From the NCBI RefSeq assembly GCF_047948215.1, contig NC_134456.1, positions 60,527,029 through 60,591,028 on the forward strand: DNA of 64,000 bases. Reading direction: 5' to 3'. Under the pieces are notes generated by a model, which did no database searches, was not told where the DNA came from, and was given only the letters and a program-made list of their open reading frames with translations. The stretch comes from Lycorma delicatula (taxonomy: Eukaryota > Arthropoda > Insecta > Hemiptera > Fulgoridae). Numbering within the stretch: the stretch's first letter is position 1; the number at the start of each line of letters is the position of its first letter. This document shows positions 1 through 13,080 of this stretch, in pieces. The translations under genes and the position numbers were made by a program.

Positions 1-3000
1 ATATTATTGGGCTGGAACACGTCCGAAAAGTACTCAGAAAATAAGTTCTCCTTCTCCTGAAAACTTCTCGCCCAGTTCTGTTACGTTTAGAGAAAATTAA
101 ATATTATTCTTCAAATTCAAATATTTTTGTATAATGAACGCAATATCCTAAACTCTTACTATGCGTAACCGCCTACTGCTTTAAATGTTTGCATCGAGGA
201 AGTAAAGGTTCAACAACGTCACTTCCCTTGCTTTACGAAAACCAACTAATCATTAGGAAAATCAATTTTAGGATAAGAAAATCAATTGATACCCTTAAAT
301 CTGATTTTCTTTTCCAAATCAAAAATAGAAGAAATATATAATCATACTTCTTAAACGTTATCACAGTATAATTAATAAATATAGTAGAATAATAACCATA
401 TCAATGTTAAAATAATGCATTGAATTTATAAAACTGTTTCTCAAATTTGCGCTTTCAATCAATTTCAAAGATTTTTTGAAATCTTAAGAGATTTCAAAAA
501 ATCTCTTAAGGATGTTTTCTCACTAATTTTTACTCTGAATCTTGGAATATACCAACAACTAAAAAAATAACATTAGACCTGAAAAAAATTATGTTAAGCA
601 CTCCTTTTTTTAAAACTTTCCTTTATAAACATTTTTATTTAACTGATAGTTCATTTATTTGATCAAGATTCCTTTTCTTTAGAATCCAGTTAAGAGAATA
701 TGGAGCTAATCCAATGTATGATGACTTAACAATTTAGCTAAAACGTAGCAATATTCATGGTGATAAATATTCAACTTTTATATCATTTGACCCACAGAGA
801 TTCAGTAGATAAATTTTAGCCCTTATATCAATATAAACATTAAACATTTTACGTACCAAATTTTTAGTATTATACCTAAAATAAAAAAAAGATTCGTTAA
901 AATTACAAACCCAGTTCTGACAAATTCAGAGAATTTTACGGTAGAAGTGATCAGAAAAAATTTTTGGAAAGAATGAATAAAAAAATTTGCTTTCTGCTAT
1001 CTCCTGTATCTTACATGAAAAAGTTACACCTCAAAAATTAGACTACTTAAAAGGAGATGAAACATGTAACTGCTAAGAAATTCAAGATGAATGACATTTG
1101 TAAACAAGCTTTAATTCAGAAGACCCGCACATTGGAAAAATTTATGAAGTGGCCTGAATATTAGTATGTTAAAATACTTCCGCATATGATGTTGACCCGA
1201 AAACGGAAAGTAAATAATTTATTTTTAAATTAAAGTCTTCCGCTTTTTTATTAGGCTAGGAACTGAAAATTATGTATGGACAGTCATCTGAATAAATTAA
1301 AGTTATGGAACATAATAAAATTTCACAGAAAAATACTACTCTCAGGATAAAATTAATCAGTTACTAATTTACTCCACTGTATTATTACAAAAAGAAAGTA
1401 TACAAAAATTGTGACGATATAAAAAGATGAAAGTGCTATACATTTTGTGTGTAATATAGCGGTTTCAATTCGTAATACCGCTCTGCTATAATACGGGCAC
1501 AATATAAGATACAACGACGTAATAAAATATTCTGTTGGTTCAACTAGTATGCATTTCGCTTTTGAACTCGTTTTTCACCCAACATCTCATCAACGGATTT
1601 TGCATATTTTTGATGAAAACAACTGTAAATATAATCCGATAAATATATCATAACACTCTTCTTTGTTTTAAAGTTCTTTCTCGAGAAAAGTTATTAAAAT
1701 GAAAAAAAAGAGCATCACTTAAATTTTTATCTTTGATTATATAATACGCTATGTTTTTTTATTATTATAGAAAGTTCAGAAATTATGATTATATAAGAAC
1801 TAAAAGTAATTGCGCAAAGAAAAAAAACAGCATTATTAAATGTAGTTGAAGTGACATAAATTGTAATAATAATACCTTACAAATATCATATCTTAACCAA
1901 TTTAAGAAGAGTATGCAATGTTTTATAAATAATGTACACATTTGTATATTTATAATGATAATTTGCATAAAGACAATGTCATGACTAGAATACAGAGCTC
2001 TGTTTTGTTATTATTTCCCCCAAAGTGGAAAAGATGATGACGGCAACAGACAAGGAAGCGGATGGTCTGTCTAATACAATATCTTATTTCAAAGTCAGCG
2101 GTGCAATGTGGGGTACGCTTACTATTACGAGAAGATACACGTTTATCATTCTGTTAAATTCTCACGGAATTTCTTCGTCACAGAATTTCACTGAATTTTA
2201 TCTGCTTCTTTTAAAAGAATTACTTCATATATAAATATACGATTTAAAACAAAATTTATTAACAAAAATCTTACCTTAAAGAAACTTCTTCTAAAACAAA
2301 TGTATAGAATCATTCAATTTTTGGTAATGTGTTTAAAATGATAAGCTTATTATTATTATTTTTTTTTTTTTGTAAAAATATCATTTAAGCTACATTATTA
2401 CGTGTTATTAAACCATTATGCTGTGTTGCGTATGATAGTCTGTCTTTCCTCTGTTCTTTTTCTTATATATATGCTAAAATGAATATTTCTCATCGATAAA
2501 AGAAACCTGAAATTTGGGAAATTTAATTCTCTGATCCAAAATGAATACAACTTAAAAAATACCTCAGGCTATTTTTAATTGGAGAGACAAAAATCGGTAA
2601 TTTTTAAATTTTATTTATGTAAATTTGTATTATATTACTATGTTTCAGAAAGTTTAAATTTTATTTTCGAATGTATCCTTCTACTAGCAAAGAAATATTT
2701 ATTGAAACAAATATTTATTAAAACGAAAAACACTCGCAAAAGAAATTTAATTTAATTCAAAAGGAATAATTGATTTATTTAATGATGCTTTTCTTCTATT
2801 TTTTTTATTAGTTTATTTTTACTTATTATATTTTTTAGCAACGTATGAGATTCGATTTTATTAACTTCATTTTACCGTTTATTATTATATTTACCATTAC
2901 TAATTAAGTAATTAAATTTTCTCTAGTTAATAACCAAATTATATTTGGTTATATTTGGCGTTTATTTGAATCTAATCGGTTAAAAAAATTAGTATTCTTT

Positions 3001-3066
3001 CAATCAAAACGATCAAAAAACAAGACTTATGTTATTTAAAAATAATTTTAATATTAATTATTTAAT
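1..3066. other. AT-rich non-coding DNA
   Basis: No supported gene. Two overlapping small palindromes lie at 470-503 (15-bp arms, 4-base centre) and 483-510 (12-bp arms, 4-base loop), so the same strand could fold in either of two ways. A GC-richer patch at about 2010-2160 follows a pyrimidine-rich tract ending in AAAG and is open in one frame on each strand; it could be a small exon but nothing in it is recognisable. The rest is AT-rich with short A and T runs. Confidence 0.6.
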
Positions 3067-3187
3067 AATTATATTTAAATTTTATTAAATAAACCACCTA
3101 GTACACAATATTGACCCCCTATTAATTAACCACCTATTTCAATATTCTGTTCTAGGTGGTTTATTTAATGGAATTTAAATATAATTT
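3067..3187. repeat. Inverted repeat, 36-bp arms
   Basis: The left arm (about 3067-3101) and right arm (about 3152-3187) are near-perfect reverse complements, meeting at the inner edge with ACCACCTAG and CTAGGTGGT, and enclosing about 50 bases. This is the shape of a short MITE or a MITE remnant. No flanking target duplication is evident in this AT-rich context, and no coding capacity exists. Confidence 0.7.
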
Positions 3188-4489
3188 AACGGTACAAATG
3201 AATACTATAAATCATTAAAATATTAATTTTTCAGTAAAGCAATTTTAATAATTATTCAAGTTTATTAGTATGAAATCTTTCATTGTTTCTCTGATATATT
3301 TTCTTAAATTTATGTTTCATTTGCTCTTTTCTGATTGAAAATTGTTTACGTATATGTAATAAAAGATAATTTGAATTTTTGTTTTACGAATATAAATAAG
3401 CTCAGGGCTTAAGCAATAAAATATATTTGCGGCTAAAATTTTAATAAGTAATTAAATTTATTATATTAATAAACCAATTAATATTAATAAAATTAAAATT
3501 AATAACTGGTAATAATTATCAATAATTATTTATCAAATAAACAGGAAAAGAATATTATTAGATTTTCTGAAAATTTCTACATACTCTTTTTCAACGGCAC
3601 ACATCTAGAATGTCCAGTATTTTTTTACAGAAATGTATCATTTGCCCATGTTGACTGTGAGACTCCTCCCCCGATCTGTACGATTAAGTGAGACCACAAA
3701 CAACTTTACATGACACAGACATGAAATATTCGATACAATGTATCATTACTAAAAATATAAAATAGGCAACAGAATAACAATTATACATGTTTACCATTTC
3801 AAACGACAGCTTCGATACACAATATAAGCAAACTCAGGTTTGTTCAAAGAATTAGGCATGTTCCTTAAAAAGGATGCCCTCTTCAAGACTAAAGTTGTCT
3901 TGATCTAATAGTCGATTAAGGTGATCAGTAACCAACATTCACGAAGTCAAATAAGGCAGAGAGATCAATGGAAAAATGTGTAACAGGATTTCCAATTATG
4001 GAACTGAAATTAAAAATTACTACGCCGCTGAAAACATGGAATAAGGAGATACATTATGGATCTTAGTGAACAGTTTTATAAATGAGAGTGGTGATGTTTA
4101 AAAGAATAGAAATATAAGAGAAGAAGGATAAATTTATTGGAATATTGTTAAACAATCTTACAAAGAATGGATTAACGTAGCCTAATTTATTACTTCTAAG
4201 TTACGCCGTAAGGTAAGGAAGTCCAAGATGAAAGAGGGATAATACTATCAAGGAGATTGCGGTAGAGAAAAGAACACAGTGGTAAAAGGTAAGGTAAACA
4301 GCGAATTCATTAGAGATAGATCGGAAACTCTGACTACTTCCACAATTAGCAGTAGAAGAAGAATTAATTGATTAAGAAACCAATAATTACTGCTTTAATA
4401 AGTTTTAATACAATTACAGTATTCATTTGTAAAGATTAGGAAGTACGGTAGAATCCCTCGATTTTTTATTATTAAAGTGCTGTACAGAA
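3188..4489. other. AT-rich non-coding DNA
   Basis: No gene is supported. Slightly GC-richer patches at about 3600-3720 and 4240-4330 contain stops in all frames and show no recognisable motif. Confidence 0.5.
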
Positions 4490-4568
4490 TGATTTTGTCT
4501 CAGCCTTTCATAAAGAATGTCCCGAGTTTAAATTCCGGTCACGCTTGACATTTTTATACGTTACAAAA
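4490..4568 (+). repeat. tRNA-derived SINE remnant (family A)
   Basis: This short stretch aligns by eye with the SINEs at 18.3, 28.8 and 57.5 kb: the segments around GTCTCAGCCTTTCAT, then a degenerate polymerase III box B at 4523-4536 (CGAGTTTAAATTCC, compare GGTTCGAATCC), then CCGGTCACGCTTGACATTTT and TACGTTACAAA. The box A end is lost or too diverged to see. It is a 5'-damaged, old copy on the plus strand. Confidence 0.55.
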
Positions 4569-6463
4569 GCAATTATATTTACATAGTTTATATTCACTCA
4601 TATATTTCATATAGGCTTTGAAAAAACTGTTATACATACGTTACAATTATTAATTATAAAATATAACTAAATCAGTTACAGTAACATGCACCGTATTAAT
4701 AATCTAAATTGAATAAAATTTTTAGTAATTTTTGCATAGCTTATATAAAAGGAAAAGTTAAAGTTAGGGAAGAAAATGTAAACTCTAAAGGATTAAAAGG
4801 GTAAAATAAAACAAAATATATATTTTGCATAGACGGATAAAAAAAAGGATTATTTATTATTTTACTTTAAAATAATTTTTAATCGGCTAAATAAAAATAT
4901 TTCTTTGAGACGCGTTGTAAGAGAGAAAATAATTTTTTACTTTTTTTTTTTTAAATAGAATAGTACGAGCAATGAGAGAACCGCTTACAGTTTCAACTGT
5001 GAACCATGTTGACCACAGCCCCGGAGGAAATTAGAGGAATTAAGTATTTATCTCTACTGAGCCGATCGTAAATTTAGCACTTAATAAGAGCTAGAGGGAA
5101 ATAGGCTGAAATTGCGCCGCAGAGGCACTATATTCTAGGTGTCGCAATGCATTAGAAGTACAATTCGACTGTGTGGGGGCTCTTTAAAAGTATTGATTTT
5201 AATTGTTTTTCATTTACATCCTAAAGCAACTCGTTATTGAGTTCATGAAGATAACCGATTAGTAAATCCAATTAATAATATGTTTAACAAATACGACTAT
5301 TTCAGCATTATTGTTAGTCTACTTCATTCTCCTTCCGGTTTCATTTTTGCATATTAATAATCACATTTTTACGTATTTCTGCTTATTTCTTTAGTTAATC
5401 TGTCAGTTTAAACTTAATTACTTCCAATTAAATAATTTTTTCTTAATGATAAAATAGTTTGGATTCAGAAATGCGATGACTAATAAAAATCAAAGAAAAA
5501 TCATAGCAATTGCAAAAAACTAATTGAAGCTAGTTTTATTTATTTATTTTTTTCACTGAACTTAGAGCACTGAACTAACACGTAAGAGTAACATGGAAGA
5601 ACTGAATAAAGTAAGGTATGTATTTATTTTACTTTTCAACTGCCTTTCATAAAAATTTAACTAATATTGTATATTCGTAAGTACATTAAATACAACACAA
5701 TTAAAAATGTTTAATTTTGAACGACTTAAATAAAATTTTGCTTTATTTGTTTTAGAATTTATAATTTTTAAAGTTCAAAAAATATTTAAAAACTATAAAA
5801 AGTATTATTAAAAGAAAAATGAACATATAGAAGGAAAGACATTGCAATATCAACGTGCATAGAGAAAGAGCACAGATGCATATTATCAGATAACCGAATT
5901 TGGTTAAACTATGGAAAAATCGTGAGAACTAAATTAAGAGTATATTTTAGTCTAACGAAAATCAACTGGAAACTAGCAACGAAAAGAAGTAAAACTGGTA
6001 AGGGAATACTCGACTAACATTAATCAAAGGTATTCATAAATTCATAATTAATTCATTAATTCATAATTCATAAATTATGAATCGGTAGACGAAATTGTTA
6101 AAATATGGCGTACCAAGTTATCACACCTAAGGATAATTTCCTTAGAATAATGGCAGGGATAAAAATTGACTCCGCGTTAATCAGAAAAATATGTGAATAT
6201 CCTTAATTCCAAATACCTCTAAGACATCTAAAAAAAATTCATAAATTTTGGATGTAAGGAGCTTTAAAAAATCAATTATAAGAATTTATATTTACAGAAA
6301 TGTATGACTAGAAGAAACTTCAACCAGAAATGGTACTGAACTACACAGAAAGCTGAATAAAATCAAAAATATTGAATTAGAACTAGTACAAAATTATTAT
6401 TCGGTCAGGCATAGGTAGATAGATATTGAGGAAATGATAATAAAACAACAGCAACAACTGACA
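4569..6463. other. Non-coding DNA with one GC-richer patch
   Basis: After a 10-base T run near 4942, a patch at about 4960-5180 is clearly GC-richer than its surroundings but has stops in every frame and no motif I recognise; an old unclassified repeat is possible. At 6028-6083 there is a short array built on ATTCATAA. No gene is supported. Confidence 0.45.
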
Positions 6464-6473
6464 ACCAAATACT

Positions 6474-7133
6474 TTTTTATTTTTTTTTTTTTAACTGAAT
6501 TTTTACGGGCATCGACTGCCAAGGTCATTAGCCCTCGTCACATTCTTTAAAAGAAATTATTATCTCCATCAGGATCGTCATATGTAAGGGTGTAAAGGGC
6601 CCTTACATTTTATTTAAAAACACAAACTTCACAATAAACATTAAAACATAAAAGACAAGGACAATCACAAACACTTACGGGGTGTAAAGGGCCCCAATAT
6701 TAAAATTTGAGATAGGTTCTCAAAAGACCATGAAATTAAAATTAAAATTAAACTTATCAATACCATATCTTTCTTTCTTTCTTGTATGAAGTCTCATTTA
6801 TAATTTGTTTACGCACCCTCGGGGTGACCAGAACCGCCGTTGAGCAGTATATCAGTCGTGCCAGGCTGCCGTGGCAGTTGAATCCTTCTTATATCAGGCC
6901 ATAGGCATGTACGGCGTACACCCATAGCCTTGCGCCTCAATCCACCCTTGAGGGTCCCCCATGCCATCATCGGACACACCCCGACTCACTGCTCTTGAAT
7001 GCGGGTGAGCCAAAATGGCCTAGGCAAGAGGGCTACCTCCCGTCACTATACGTGCCACGCTTCGAGACTCCCTTATATGTATATATAAAACTACCGCTTA
7101 GAGTATCTTTTACCACAGCTTTAAACTTCCATT
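6474..7133 (-). other. LINE 3' untranslated region and A-rich tail
   Basis: GC-richer than the surroundings, with no open frame. Its last 50 bases on the minus strand contain GGGCTAATGACC and GTCGATGCCCGTAAA before the A tail. A 15-base motif, GGGTGTAAAGGGCCC, occurs twice at 6588-6602 and 6680-6694; the first copy lies in a small stem formed by GTAAGGG and CCCTTAC. A short CTTT repeat lies near 6770-6782. Confidence 0.75.
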
Positions 7134-8977
7134 TTATAGACTTTTAAGAAGTCCACTGGCGTGTAAAAATGCAACTATATTTTCTTCATTTCCATTATCC
7201 AGATTAGCACTAATATTATTTGTAAGACGGAACCTCTTTCTGAGGTCCTCATATATGGTACACTCTTCTATTAGATGCTTGATTGTCAGTGTTTTATTAC
7301 AAACACCGCACATTGGTCTCACTTCGCCGGTTAACAAATATAAATTTGTTAATCGCGTGTGACCGATTCTAAGTCTGGTCACCGCTACTTGTTCACGGCG
7401 AGTCAACTTAAAGTCGCTTTTCCATTTATAAGGAGAAGTTTTAACTGAGTTTAATTTTGTATTTAAACTCCTCCATTCAGCGTTCCACTTGTTTCTTACT
7501 ATGTTTGTTAGACGGTTTTTAACATCTGCCACTCTTACAGGAAATGCATCCAAGTCATCGCATACTGTTGCCTTTCTGGCAGCTTCGTCTGCGATTTCAT
7601 TACCTGTAATACCAGCATACCCTGGAGTCCATACAAATACGCATCGCTGTCCTCGTTGTTTTAGTACGTATAAAATGGACAGGATGTTTGCAATTAGGAC
7701 ACCCTTAATGTTCTTGTTCCGAATTGCGACGAGTGCACTTAATGAATCGGAACATATTAGCACTCTCTCTTCGCAATAGTGTTCAGTGTAGCGAAGAGCT
7801 TGCTGAATTGCAGTGAGTTCTGCTGTGTAGACACTGGCCACATCTGGCAGTCTCCAAAAGTGGGCTTCTTCATTTACATATATCGAGCATCCAACACCAT
7901 GTTCGGTTTTAGAACCGTCAGTATAAATTCTAATATGTTCTTCGTAACTACTGACGGTTACTAAAAATTCCTGCTGGATGGTCACTGCTGGTTTCTTTTT
8001 TATTTCTCCCTGAGAGAGATCCAAACTTGTATTTACCGCTGGCAAGAGCCATGGCGGTATTTCTCTAATAGAAATTGCTAGTGTCTCTGGTATAGCAATT
8101 TCATATTTTCTTCTTAATTCGTGGTACCTAATTCCGGTTGGTCTGGAATAGGTAGCACGATGTTCATATACTGCAGCCATAGGATGATTCGTAAACAATT
8201 TATTATTTATATGAGCAGGGAAAGCCCATACATTTGCTGCATATCTTAACAAAAGGATCTCTCTTCTATAATGTAGTGGCATTATTCCGGCTTCAGACAT
8301 CAGACTAGCCGCCGGACTTGTGTGGAAAGCGCCTGTTGCATATCTTATTCCGCTATTATGAACTACGTCTAACTTTCTTAAGTGCGACTTTCTAGCGGAT
8401 GAATATACGATACATCCGTAGTCTAGTTTAGATTGAACCAATGCTTTATACAATCTCAATAATGTCTCTTTATCTGAGCCCCAATTTAAATTCGATAAAC
8501 ATTTTATAATGTTTAGGGATCTTTTGCATCTATCACTCAAGTCCTGTAAATGTAATCCCCATGTAAGGGATTTATCCAATACTAGTCCTAAATATCTTAC
8601 GCTATCTTTATATTGTATTGGATTATCGTCAATTGTCAACGCAGGACTTTGATGAGGAATTCTCTTCCTACAAAAGTGTACACAGCACGTTTTCTCTGGT
8701 GAGAATTGGAATCCGTTATTCCTTGCAACTTCATTTAGAGCATTGATCGCTCGTTGCAATTTGTACCTCACCATAGCAATCTTGTTGCTGGCATACACAA
8801 TTGCCAGATCATCAACATAGACGCTTTTGCTGATTTCTACTGGAATGGCTAGTATCAATTTATTAATGGCAATGGTAAACAAGGTACCGCTCAATGGCGA
8901 ACCCTGCGGTATGCCATTTTCCAAGATTCTTTCACATGAATATTCATTGTTGACGCGTACTAAGAAAGTATTTGTTG
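7134..8977 (-). CDS. LINE ORF2 C-terminal part: end of RT, RNase H, zinc finger
   Basis: Polyprotein that would copy the element's RNA into DNA at a nicked target. The frame runs open from 9131 to the stop at 7134, but only about 614 residues belong to the element; the first 51 or so are translated from flanking host DNA upstream of the insertion point. Counting from 9131, the RT segment has NGIPQGSPLSG at residues 72-82 and the catalytic YVDD at 105-108. The RNase H domain follows with all four expected acidic residues: D405 (TDGS), E438 (TAEL), D462 (SDS) and D515 (IADE). A C-terminal finger C608-x2-C611-x7-H619-x4-C624 is intact. The endonuclease and RT blocks before the PQG motif are missing through 5' truncation, so the copy cannot be autonomous. 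No promoter is apparent. Confidence 0.9.
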
Positions 8978-8987
8978 ACCAAATACT

Positions 8988-9352
8988 AAGAAAGATATTA
9001 TACATGCCGTTAAAAGATAAAAAAAAAAAATAGAATGGGATGACAGAAAGGAGAAATAGATAAATTGTCATGAAAGGTATAATTAGAATAATATATATAT
9101 ATAATATATAAGATATAATTAGAATTGTCATGACAGATATTAAGATAAGAATTATCTACTCAAAATAAAAACTATAAAACCCTGTACGACATCTAGACCG
9201 ATCGAATGAAGACAAAACTGAACAAGAAAATCTATAACCAGATAATCTAAAAATAAAACCAGGAGTGAGGAGTAGACCAAGATCAGGAAGGGCCGAAGTC
9301 TGAAATTGAATTGTTAGGAATACACAACTAGAATAAAAATGATCATTTCTTT

Positions 9353-9388
<36 letters not shown>

Positions 9389-11863
9389 AGATAAATGTCG
9401 AAAGAGTCACGTGATCTTAGAGGCTTACACATATCTGAGGATAAAGAATAAAAAGAATCTTTTTTTGCAATTAATTTTTTAAATAATATAACGTAACAAA
9501 AATAAAACTATAGTTTAATAATGTGGATAACTATTAAATAGAAAAGTAAAACGCTTCGTTAACTACTTGAATAAACCGATACAATAACAAGCAAAGTGTC
9601 TGTACAAATTAGTGATTTTAAACTGCAGTTGTGGACAACTAAATATTGAGGATGTTGCATACGTAAAAAATCTTTTTCTGAAGAGACAGACAACAGCTAG
9701 GTAGATGGAGATTGATAATGGGTGAAGAGATTGGTAAAGAAGAGCTAGTGATAAGAGGTTTACCCAGAAAAGATCTACTGTAAATAAAGAAACTAATAAT
9801 GATAATCCAGATTATATTTATGAAGCTTGTAGAATAGAAACTGTAAGGTAACGAAACAAACATGTATTTACGATTTATATTCGCTCATATATATGCACGA
9901 TAATAAGTGAATTCGAATTGAAAATAAAATAAATTTTAATAATTTTTTAAGTTAAAAAGAATTGTGCATTAGTATTCCTAAAATACAATATTTACTGAAA
10001 CCTTTACAAAGGTAATATATATAAAAAAAAGTTTATGCTAAAAACTAAAATTAAGAAAAGAATATTAAATCGCTATAGGATATCCTAAAGGGTAGGTATT
10101 ATTTATTTATTTGGTATTGAATGATTTCTTTGAAAAAGTTAAAATTGAATTTACTTAGCTAAAAAAATAAAATGAAAGAATTGTTTTACCTTTCTTTTCT
10201 TAAAACAAGAATGTCAGCAAAAGAATAAGAGAATAATTCCCTAGTTCTATTTAGATAGTAATGAGAACCGAAGTAAAAAAAAATGAATCTGCCACTTTGA
10301 TTCATTTTAAAATTTCCTCCAAAGTTTTGATATTAAACAAAAGAAGTTTTACTTTTTTTTTTATTGATTTAAGTTTTAAATTCGACTGAATTCATCTGTG
10401 CAAATTTTCATAACTTTTTTCATTCGGTACCTTATATTCAGTAACTTATATTCCTTTTCTTTCATCACAAATTTTCAAATAAGTTTGCTAGTTATCTGCA
10501 TCCATTACTTTAGAAAGTTAAGAATATGAAGTAACCGTCAAGCAAAGAATTTCAAATAATAATGATTTAATTGGGTTCACTAGTACAATAAAGATGTATT
10601 TCATTCTTACGACAGAAATAAATTATAATTCATTTTATAACGTTAAAGTACAATAAATTAATCGTTTATAGATTTATTTTAACTATAATTAATTTTTACA
10701 GAAGAATTATTAAATCTTTCGCTCCAGTCGCATTAGCAAAACAGAAAAATTTAAAGATGAGAGAGAAAACAAAGTGAGGGACATTAAACGTTAACTCATA
10801 GTAACAAATAAGTGCTTACAAGAGATTAAAATATATAGATTTTCTTAGAAATATTTAAACTTCGGAAAAAACTAAAAAGCTCAAATAAATAAATGTCCAA
10901 GTATTGCCTGTCCATGATTAAATAATTATTGTCAAGACTGTCCATAATTATGACTGACTGTCCATAATTTTACGGTTTTTGAATATAACCTAAGTTAAAG
11001 AAAGGATTAAAATAATTTAATATACAGTTTTACATTAACATTCTCGAACAAGTAAACTATAACATATATTGATTTTAAATGCTTCTAATTTTAAATTAGT
11101 TTTATAAAATTATATTTTATTAGATAAATTGCTAAGCGTTTTATTTTGTCATTGTCTTCTCATTTGCTGATTTGTTTCAGTACGATTTCACGTTACTGTT
11201 GAAAATTTTGGATATTAGAAATTTTGATTATTAAAATTTGTAAATTAAAGAAAAAATCCTTTACTCTAGACATACTTAATATTAAAAAATAACACCGAAA
11301 AGGACCTGCAAAAAATACTGACAGTTAAAAGATAAATTTAAAAATATATTACTACTATTTTAAACTATTTATTATCTTTTCAAATTTAATCTTATTTTCA
11401 AATAATATTCATCAGTTCATTGAACAACTGGAAAAAAAATAATTTGAGCGGAAAAGGAACATTTCCCTTTTTCCACTCAATTTTGAATTTACTTCTTTTT
11501 CCTAAAAAGTGAGTTCAAGATCTGTAGACCAGTTGGATATGAATAAATTACATATTATCTTTCAGCTGTTTTTCAACGAACTCAAACTGTGGTAAGGTGC
11601 TGGTTAGCGAGATTGGTTGTGTTTACTTTTAACTGCGTCGATCGATGGAATCGATGTTTCGATTTATTTTTATTTTCATGCAATTTCCTTTGTACTCTAA
11701 AGATTTTTTTTAAAGATTGAATTTTGAAACTTTAGTTATGTTTTAAAATTTGTTATTAACAGTAATATTTTAAAAATATTATTAATTGTATTAAGTACTT
11801 ATAAAGATATTTTGTACAGATTTTCTTGCAAAGGTTTAGCACGTTTTCTTAATTTTAGAGTCT

Positions 11864-11894
<31 letters not shown>

Positions 11895-13080
11895 AACTAG
11901 CCTGCTACTGTTCATACCACTACCACTACAAACACCATTCTGAAAACACAAGAACAGAAAGAATATTGGCTTAATATCTCGGTTCAAAGCTATTCAAATT
12001 AGTGCGAGAAGTATCCTGTAGGATCAGATGTTCCTTTAAACTCTGTCAATAAATCACATAGAGTGGAACGAATCGTTTGTCACCAAAAGTGTAGGCTGAT
12101 TCATCCTATACGTTATTTTCAACCCTTTTGAAGCGTGATTAGAAAGCATTAGAAGGTAAAGAAGGTAACTTTGATTCTCTTTAATGGAAATTAATGGAAA
12201 AAAAAAATCAATACACCGAAGATAAAGTTTACTATCAAGTTTTAAGTTACGCACAAAAATATACATCAATTCATATCTTCTTGTTTTGTTATAATTAAAA
12301 ATGTTTCGTTAACATTTCTTTATGAGAAGTGAAAAATTCGTTCTTTTTAACAGTAAATTATTTTGAAAAGGATTTGTGATTGAGTATTTTATTATTATAT
12401 ATTTTTAACCAGTTACAGTATGAAAGTATAATTATTTAGTTTACATTAAAAAGAGATGTTGCCAATTATTTCTTACAGAATAATCGCGTAAATTATTAAA
12501 CTAACGAGAAAATATAATTCCCAATAGAGAAAAAAAGTCACCTAATATAAATGTTAAATATATGTTATAATCCATGCATGAATTATAAAACAAGAGCTGA
12601 AAGTAATTTAATAATTCCAATAAAACTGTGGATTAAATAATTAAATATACTTTTCTAATCCCATCCACAAAAATATTCAATTTAAAACTAATAAATAAAA
12701 CAGGATGTTCAATAAGACGTATCTAAAATAAAATACTATGATATTTAACTTTATGCAGGTTAAATATAATAAAATGTACTAATTTTGAACATATGCAAAC
12801 GTGCAAGATGAAACACTGTCTATATAAAAAAAATATATAAATATAATATTAACAAATAAATAAAATAATAAAAATAAATATTAAAAACCCTGTGACGGGA
12901 AAATTACTAACCGAAACGCTTTTACAAAGTTTTACTAACCAGGCTTTTTTGATATTAGCTTAGTGTAAGAATACTTTGGCGGGAATCTTCCTCAAAATAT
13001 GTTCAAATTTTAAATAAAATTAAGGCTTTCAAGTAAGAGTATTGAATTTAATTGACAACCACACTTAATAAAAACCTTAA
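8988..13080. other. AT-rich non-coding DNA with simple repeats
   Basis: No gene is supported. A TATAATTAGAA motif occurs twice near 9077 and 9113, flanked by copies of TTGTCATGA. A 29-base A run (9357-9385) follows a moderately complex stretch and could be the tail of a plus-strand retrotransposed sequence, but I cannot identify its body. Three copies of CTGTCCATAATT or a close variant lie at about 10908-10969. A TA microsatellite lies at about 11864-11890. Confidence 0.5.

Larger units (their letters stand above)
6474..8977 (-). mobile_element. 5'-truncated non-LTR retrotransposon (I/R1-group LINE)
   Basis: A minus-strand LINE insertion about 2.5 kb long. Its 3' end is an A-rich tail (the T run at about 6475-6492 on the plus strand) preceded by a 3' untranslated region of about 650 bases; its 5' end is cut inside the reverse-transcriptase domain. 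The two edges carry the same 10 bases, ACCAAATACT, at 6464-6473 and 8978-8987, a perfect target-site duplication that fixes both boundaries. Truncation at the 5' end is the normal outcome of incomplete target-primed reverse transcription. The coding part has no internal stop or frameshift, so the insertion looks recent. The presence of an RNase H domain plus a C-terminal CCHC finger places it in the I/R1/LOA group rather than Jockey; the exact clade is my inference. Confidence 0.9.

Noticed and set aside
7489..9033. Plus-strand open frames at 7489-7779, 7779-7964 and 8827-9033
   Set aside because: They lie antisense to the intact LINE ORF2, whose GC-richer coding sequence leaves shadow frames.
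9156..9410. Minus-strand frame with a run of phenylalanines
   Set aside because: It runs through the 29-base A/T homopolymer and has no recognisable content.
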